Shown: piece after piece, positions 57,085 through 64,000 of the stretch | How the letters are laid out: each line of letters opens with the position of its first letter | Numbering within the stretch: position 1 is the first letter of the stretch | Assembly: GCA_019925795.1 (NCBI GenBank) | Contig: CM034314.1 | Coordinates: 35,705,774 to 35,769,773, forward strand | DNA from: Dendrobium chrysotoxum | Lineage: Eukaryota > Streptophyta > Magnoliopsida > Asparagales > Orchidaceae | Reading direction: 5' to 3' | Length of the DNA: 64,000 nucleotides | The notes under the pieces: generated by a model | What the model was told of the DNA's origin: nothing | What the model saw: the letters and a program-made list of their open reading frames with translations, nothing else | The model's database searches: none | Position numbers and translations under genes: made by a program

Positions 57085-60000
57085 CCTCCAAATCACTTAT
57101 AATTTTAACACTATGTCAATTAAGACCCAAGGATCAAACACAAGCAATACAAATCCATAGAGCTTATGAACTCCTAATTTTAACGAGTGTTTGAAGAGAT
57201 GAATTTTCTAGGTTCAATGCATTTCTCTAATTTTTATTTAAATAATTACATAGTCAATGACTAATTGTGCTGCACTTTTGAACTCAACACTATATGATTA
57301 GTTGAGTAATCATTAGGTAAATAATGGTGTACCTGCTATCCTTAATAACCATTCAATGTGAAATTAGACAACTATTAATTCTAGGCTTAAAATAATAGAA
57401 TATCAAATAATATGTTCTCGAATAATAGAGAGCAACCATCCAATTAAAATGAATGAATACTCTTAATTTTTTCTCTTACCTTCCATTCATATTCTCAACC
57501 ATAGGGGTTTAAGTGTCAGATCTAGGAGATTAGCTCCATGGATCTTCCTCAATTTTATTTGAGAGCAATATCTACATAAGAAAATTTATTCTAATGGTCA
57601 GATTACCATGGATTAAATGTTCTCATCACACTTGACCAAACACAAAGAGAAAGTAGATCAAGATTGATCTTTACCTCGCTTGTGGACAATTGGATTGAAC
57701 AAAGGTTGGGTTGTATTTATCTGGTTCTAAGGAGAACTCCTTTAAATTATGTAGGTTGTAGATCACTAAATAACAAGTTGAGATTAAATTGGTATGAACT
57801 CGGTGGAGCTTGTATGAAATTGATAGAAATCTCTAAGAAATGGGCTAGGAAGTTGGAGTATAAAGCTGAGAGTGGAAGCTATTGGAAACAAAATGCAAAA
57901 ACCTCCCTTTACCAAAATGAGGAGTATTTATAGGCTATATTTAGAGGTTTAAAACTTTAAAATTTAGACTAAGTAAATCTACCACCAGCCACATTTTCTA
58001 TTTTGGATGATCTAATAGGATAAAGGCCACACACAGAGGTAGTTAGAGGGAACATGGTGGTTACTAAGGAAGGTAGGAGTGAACCAAGCACATGGGTGGT
58101 AATTTCTTGGATTTTCTTGGCCACTCCAGACCACCACCTGGCCTGAGCAAATTGGGCCAAGTGTTTAGAATCTTTTAGAATCTAATGCATGTGTATAAAG
58201 ATCTACGGTAGGTTTATGTTACAAAATGGCTCAAGAATTTTGATTTTAAGGCTTTGGGTTAGCCTAATTTGCTGACCTAGATCAGGCCATGTGTAGGGCT
58301 ATCCATAGTAGATACTTTGGGTTAGGGGTTACCTAATACAAGCATTGGCTTGGTACAATTTGATATGAGTTAGGTTTTATTTCAAGGAATACTCATTTTG
58401 GTCACTTTTCTTAGCATAATTGGCTTACCCAAGTAGGCCCATGGGTTGAGTCACCTAAGGTTGACCCTTGGGGACCCAATTAATAGTCCTAATGGGTTTA
58501 TGTGCCTTGGTTTAGTCTAGAGAATTTGATTTTAAATTTGGGGACTTTTGGTTTAGTTTGATCAACCTAGGCTTAATCGGTCAACCAGGCTTGCCATGGG
58601 TTGGGGTTGGGTCCTTCAAAGGTGTTCTTAAGTCATGGTAAGGTTGAGCTATGAAGGGTTTATTAAAAAGTTCAACATAGGGTTTTTTTAGATTCAATGG
58701 CTTATTTTTCAACCATAGTCCTTCAAAGGATCAATAAGGTTTAGGCATTTATGGTTTAGTGTTTATGAGTGTTGGAGTCTTTAACGAAGTTTGGGTGAAC
58801 TTCTAAAGGAGATTTAGGGTTTAGGGTGCAAAGGGACCTTTAATGGGAAAAGTGAACACTAGTTGTCGACCTAACCCATTCAAGGGTTCCATAGTGTTTA
58901 TGCATTATCATAAATGGTTTTCACATACTTAGGAGATAAATCTAGGTCTTGGATTGAGGAGTTCAAATTGATCCATACATATAAAGGGTTTATGTGTAAA
59001 AGGGTTCATAGGTCAAACTAGGTCAACCTTGGTCAACCATGGTTAACAATGGATGCAAATGAGTTCAAATCAATGTAATGATGATTATGAACATGTTCAA
59101 TGAGTTTTGAAAGGTTTTCAAGGGATTTTACATCAAGGTTCTATGTTTAGTGGCATAGGCTAAAAATATTTGAAGGTTTTAAATGCTTAGAATATGGTTT
59201 GGGTTTTAGGGTTTTGAATGATATGAAGGCCTCCAATATGAATAGATAGACTCTAGGGATATGCCTAATCAATATGTAAATGATTAACCATAAATATAGA
59301 GACTTTTTTTGAGGGTTTTGGATCCATTAAAATTTTTCCTAAAATGAGAAAAATCCAAAGTCTTTTGGTTTAAATTTTACACTAGATGCTTTAATATTGG
59401 ATTTTAAATTATATTTAGATTTTATTTGATTTAGGAATGATGATTAAAATTTATGAATGATTGTGGTCTTTAAAATTTATGGAAAATTTTATAATTATTG
59501 AAGTAGAGACAACCATTGAGGGTTTATCAGATGATTGATTTAGGGTTTCATAATTAAATACCATGCCAAAGCATAAATTGAGCTAGATTTAGGTTTTGAA
59601 ATGGAATACAAAGATTCAAAAATCATAACTAGAATTTTGATTTAGGGGTTTTAACTCACCCAAAAATGAGGTTAACAAATGGACCCCAATAGGTGTGATG
59701 AACTTTAAAAGTAAATCATATGCGTTGGCATTGACAGAATCGATCAAAAAACTCCAAAGGAATTTAATTGAGAAATACCTAAAAGGAAATGATCCTAAGT
59801 AAGCATATTTAGTCAAGCTAGATATTTGATATCATATTCATCCCTACTAAATAGATTTAAATTTGGGTAGAAGTTGGAAGGGAAATCCATCACCAACAAG
59901 TCAAGTTTACTTGGATTTAAGAAATATCCAATCATTGCCTGATCATATCAGAATGATAAAGGAGTATAGCTCAAAGTTCCCCTGACCATATCAAAATAGT

Positions 60001-60730
60001 GAAAAAAAAGATTTCAAAAGATTTAATATCCATATCGAAATGGTGAGATAGATTTAAAGGAATCTTACATTCGCCTGACCATGTTGAAACAATGAAAGAT
60101 GAAAATATATACACTCACTTGATCAAATAAAAATAGTGAGTAAGATTTAAACTCAATTGGGAGATCTATCGAAAGCAAAAAGATTTGTATTGTTAGATCA
60201 AGATAATACTAGGGATCATATTACCAATAAACCATAATTCAAAAGGAATTGATGCTTAAGTGTGGTGACTCACACCTAACCTTAAGAATAAGATTTAGAT
60301 TTAAACTAGGAGGATGCATGAAAGGATTTATCCTTTAAATGGTTAAACCAGAATAATACCAGGGATTATATTACCTAGTCAACCAATGTCTAAAAAGAAA
60401 TGATGCCACTAGGGGAACTTATACCAATCTTTAAGTAAAAGAATTTAGACCTAAGTAGGAGATCTATCCTCAAGTAGATTTAAGGAATTTAAATGAGAAC
60501 TATTTCTTAAATGAATAAATTTAAGCTATCAGATTTATAATACCAGGGATTATATTTCCCAATTAACCAAAGTCCAAAAATAAAGGATGCTGCAAGGGGA
60601 ACTTATACTATACTTTAAGAACCAAATTTAATCAAGCGCTGGGAATTTTCAAAATTTATAAGCTTCTTTTCATCTAGACCTAGTTGGCTATGAAAACTTC
60701 AAGACAACAATTTATAAAAAAATGTCAACA
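57085..60730 (-). mobile_element. Probable Tat/Ogre-like LTR, truncated
   Basis: No credible gene in 3.6 kb. On the minus strand it could start TGTTGACATT at 60730, like the Ogre LTR start TGTTGACCTC. A degenerate repeat zone follows (60660-59900, accagggattatattacc and gaccatatcaaaatagtg variants), then GGTTGACC-type repeats (about 59060-58400), and then a TATAAATA on the minus strand at 57925. The order of zones resembles 18161-22300. It ends at the LINE C target site. No primer site or second LTR is seen, so this is a resemblance, not proof. Confidence 0.4.
57925..57932 (-). promoter_or_regulatory. Candidate TATA box of the putative LTR
   Basis: The minus strand reads CTATAAATACTCC, a strong plant TATA form, followed by a C/T-rich leader-like stretch. 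Its meaning depends on the LTR assignment. Confidence 0.3.
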
Positions 60731-62695
60731 AATAATTTATTGATTAAAATTTAAATCCTACACTCTTATTATACATGTGCTGGTTTTATTTCCTTATAAC
60801 TCAATATGTATAATAAGAATTCAATAAATCTCGATCATTTTAGAATTTGTAAAAATAAATAATTCCTTAGAGCCAGTGAGTTTAGAAATTTAATATAGAA
60901 TTATGATTGCATTCAGGAAATGTCTAAAAAGCTCATCTTCAGCTTCTCAAATAACATGAATTTAGCTCTTAATTTTTTGATCTACCAGATGGGGACATGA
61001 TTAAGTTTGGGTCTTGATTCGATAACCTAATAATGACTATGATTGGACCTTAGTTAATAGCCATTCAGTTTGTTAAAATTGAAAATAAGATTACATTTTA
61101 GATTTCACTATTAGGGATGTATTTGTGGTAGCTGCCACAATTGCTAAACCTTCTTTGTTATCAAGGATCAAATTTCCCAAGCTTGTATTTTTGGATAGAA
61201 ATATGAAGTGTGTCATTGTTTCTAAGTTTCTTGCTCCTTTGATGGACCCCAGAACCTTTGAAATTTGTTCATCATCCATTGTAATATCTATCATGACTAA
61301 GACTCAGAGGAGGAACGAGAATCACCACATGAGGAGATGAGCAGAGGAAGAAAGAATATTAAATGGAGAGTTAGTTATAGTTACTGTAAGGGAGGCTAAC
61401 AAAAGTAAAGTTCCCCCTTCTTCTTAATTTTTGTGTAGTAATAGATTTTATACTCTTTCCATCACTGTGAAGGGAAAGATGTCATGCTGATTTCCAATTC
61501 ACCCCCTCTTGCACTTGATCATCCTATTGTGCCATTTGTAGATGAGAGAAAGAGAAACTTTATAGTTTAAATGTGTGCCAATAATTTTGAATAGTGTAAT
61601 GAAGAATTTCTAAAGAGCATGAAAGAAGTAATTTGTGAGAAAGCTAAAAGTGAAATTTTTGAAGAAGGATGTTACCGGTGTTAGAGTGAGAGAGTCATTA
61701 AATACTAGAGGTCAAGGTATAATATTTAAACACTTTATTATTTCTATAATCACTGATAGATCTCATTGAGAACCAAGATGGTTCTATAAGAAAATTGATA
61801 GTATTATTTTGACTTTTGCTTAGCAATAGAAGATACCAGTGAAGTCTTTTGATGTGAATTATTCTTCACATTGTATTCATCAACATTCATCACCATCTTC
61901 TTCCATAATCTATAATAATCCAACAAAGGTTTCCCATATTTTGCATGTGCATGAATAACCTAGAGTTAATCAGCACCACTTCAAGGGTCCCCAATCATTT
62001 TCTCACTCTAATGTGAGGAGGCTAAACTCTATAATTCAGCTAACCTTAACATCTGGTGGAAAGAAGGATTGGCGACCTAATGTGGTATCCACTCTATCCT
62101 TGCATATTGTGATTGAAGATCATGTGGAGGTGGAAGTTAATGGAATGAAAGTAAAAGGAAAATAATGAGTGAGCTCTATATCCAATCGAGAGTATACTCC
62201 TGTTAACGTGTATTACATGTCAGGAAAGTAAACAAAGAAAGTTAATGATGAATTAAAGGACAACACAATAAAAATAAAATAAGAAGAAGATGTAGAGCTT
62301 GAAATGCAACAAAATGATTTAGTTATGCCTTCTAAAATTTGCATGGTTGACACTAAACGATCTTTACAAATAGAGCATGTGGCAGATACACTACTATTCT
62401 TTTAATTCAAATTATTTAGTTATGGTATAAATCTTGTTCTACGAAAGTATATGTGTCGTTTCATGTAATAAAGTGATGAGAAACATATCATTCCCATGAG
62501 GATTAGAATCAACCTTAAGTTACTCTAGTATTGCCTATATAAACTAAATTTATCTTCGCAGTTTATATAAAAAATTTTTTATATAAATTGCTTAAATAAT
62601 TTTTTTTTAAGAAACAACTTTGCTGAGAATTCTAGTGATAGAAAAAACCTTCATTTTTGAATTTCATCTCTGTAGTTTTTCATTAGTCGGCCTTC
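60731..62695 (+). other. Unassigned region with coding-like scraps
   Basis: Frames of 67-71 codons overlap on both strands at 61091-61340. The plus strand at 61500-62400 gives broken pieces (FVDERKRNFI, EVICEKAKSEIFEEGC, GGKKDWRPNVVSTLSLHIVIEDHVEVEVNG as two runs) separated by many stops. The composition looks like an old coding sequence, but I recognise no family. The last 150 bases could be the leader of the LINE at 62696. Confidence 0.3.
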
Positions 62696-64000
62696 ATGGA
62701 GATGAATGATCTCCGGCAATCTCTTGCCGGTGGATCGTATATCGCTCCTTCTTCAACAAATAAAACATCTAGTTCTTCTGAGAATTTTGTTGTTGGTAAA
62801 GAGAAGATTCTAATCAAGGAAGATGTGGATCATATTATCAAGAAAAATCTAAAGCCATTGGTAATCAGAGAAGGTTTCATCCAAATGGATGCCTAGATGC
62901 AGTGGTCGAAGGTAAAAGAAAGAAATTGATTTCTTTTTTGCAGCCTTCTAATGTGTTGAATAAAGAAAAGATTATTAAGTCAAATTCTTCTGGAAATTTT
63001 GATCATGATGCCTCTACCTCATAAGATCTAATTTTGAAAGTGAACAAATTTGCTGGTAGTAATGAAGAGATTATTCTAGATAGCGTAAGTCACAATTTGT
63101 CATTGAATTTTGATAATTCAGAGAACAACAATCAGGATTCTTCAAATCTTGATAATCCATATGATGATAATTCTATTCAGAAATATGTTTTCTTTAATGC
63201 CTGGAAGAAACCTAAACATATTAAAGTTGATTTTAATATGGAATCACTGGAGTTGTTAGAAGACAGAGTTGCTGTCAAGTTAAATTCTGACTTGGAATTA
63301 GCTAATTCACAGTTTTTAAAGAACTCTCTGGTGGTGAAAGTTTTAGGGAAAAAACATCCCTTTTCCTATGTGTAGCATGGTGCTTAGAAGGCAATGGGGC
63401 AAATTTGGTAGTTTTCACTTAACAACAATTGGGTTGGACTGGATCCTGTGTTCTTTTAAATCAGCTAATGTTATGGAAGAAGTTCTCAATGGTGGCCATT
63501 GGTATGTGGGAGGTCACATTGTAAGTATGGATAAATAGTCTCCTTCTTTTTCACCATTATCATTGAAATGTTTAACTCCTCCTGTTTGGATTCATCTATC
63601 CCTTCTTCTTTATTTTGCTGGGATGAAGTTAATATTACTAAAATTGCTTCAAGGGTTGTAATACCGATGTATCTAGATGGCAATTCTTTTAAATGGGGAA
63701 AGAGGGAATTTGCTTGAGTTTGTGTCTGGATCAATTTAGAATCCAAATTACCAGTGGGAATTTGGGTGGATGGATTGGGTGGGAGATTCTTTCAAAAGAT
63801 CAAATATGAGAAGATTACTTCTTTTTATTTTCATTGTAGCACAATTGGACAATTGAAATCTGAGTGTCCTGAACTCAGTGCTCATGATGATAATGCAAAA
63901 GGTATTAATAAAGCTCCGATGGGATCTACTTCTGATGTTCATAGCATTTAAAACTTAAATCATCAAAATGAGGAATATGGTCAATGGATGTATGTTAAAT
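62696..64000 (+). pseudogene. LINE ORF1 with DUF4283 and zinc knuckle, runs off window
   Basis: Starts at ATG 62696 (MEMNDLRQSLAGG), with a Ser-rich N-terminus and a stop at 62894. A frame change leads to 63034-63375, which reads WKKPKHIKVDF, LEDRVAVKLNSD, FLKNSLVVKVLGKKHPFS, the start of DUF4283. After further stops and shifts come WDEVNITKIAS, FKWGKREFA-stop-VCVWINLESKLPVGIW and GRFFQKIKYEKI, then the knuckle remnant YFHCSTIGQLKSEC. The first Cys of the knuckle is Tyr and the His is Gln. It is plus-strand, opposite to the other LINEs, and not closely similar to LINE D ORF1. ORF2 would lie beyond 64000. Confidence 0.8.

Noticed and set aside
61091..61340. Opposed 67- and 71-codon frames as a small gene
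   Set aside because: Both strands are open over the same bases, neither has a recognisable domain, and the surroundings are degenerate.

Overview
The window is a block of plant repetitive DNA. I see no host gene, tRNA or rRNA. The lineage signals are: Copia elements with an initiator-Met-type primer site, a Tat/Ogre-like Gypsy element with a tRNA-Arg-type primer site and giant LTRs, and plant L1-type LINEs with a DUF4283/zinc-knuckle ORF1 and an ORF2 ending in RNase H. Many stops look like TGG changed to TAG or TGA, as expected from decay of methylated repeats. A large-genome seed plant is likely; the species cannot be named from the sequence.

Layout. 1-6207: Copia element F on the minus strand (partial LTR, truncated RT, integrase, protease, gag, PBS, LTR), inserted into a LINE RNase H fragment (LINE E, 6208-6656). 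6671-13888: LINE A (minus), carrying a second-family LINE tail (LINE G, 8358-9042). 13903-15290 and 46517-47269: two halves of LINE D, an ORF1-only element split by Copia 1. 15291-46511: Copia 1 (plus), with TSD AATAC, interrupted in gag by a 21-kb Ogre-like element (18161-39143, TSD ACTAC). 47284-53215: LINE B (minus). 53235-57068: LINE C (minus) with a perfect 16-bp TSD. 57085-60730: probable minus-strand Tat/Ogre-like LTR sequence. 60731-62695: unassigned. 62696-64000: plus-strand LINE ORF1 running off the window.

The nesting order is readable at base level. Ogre lies inside Copia 1 gag, Copia 1 lies inside LINE D ORF1, and in both cases the host frame lines up when the insert and one TSD are ignored. 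By-eye samples of LTR divergence (Copia 1 roughly 7%, Ogre roughly 5%) agree with this order. LINEs E, A, D and B, and perhaps C, abut one another at copies of one short target sequence.

None of the elements looks autonomous. Copia F and Copia 1 both have deletions that remove RT sequence, the Ogre-like element has no gag-pol, and LINE D has no ORF2. The most unusual signal is repeated short hairpins whose stems change in complementary fashion while the loop stays fixed. They occur in the Ogre 3' untranslated region (30588-30960) and, with different sequences, in the LTRs of both Copia elements.
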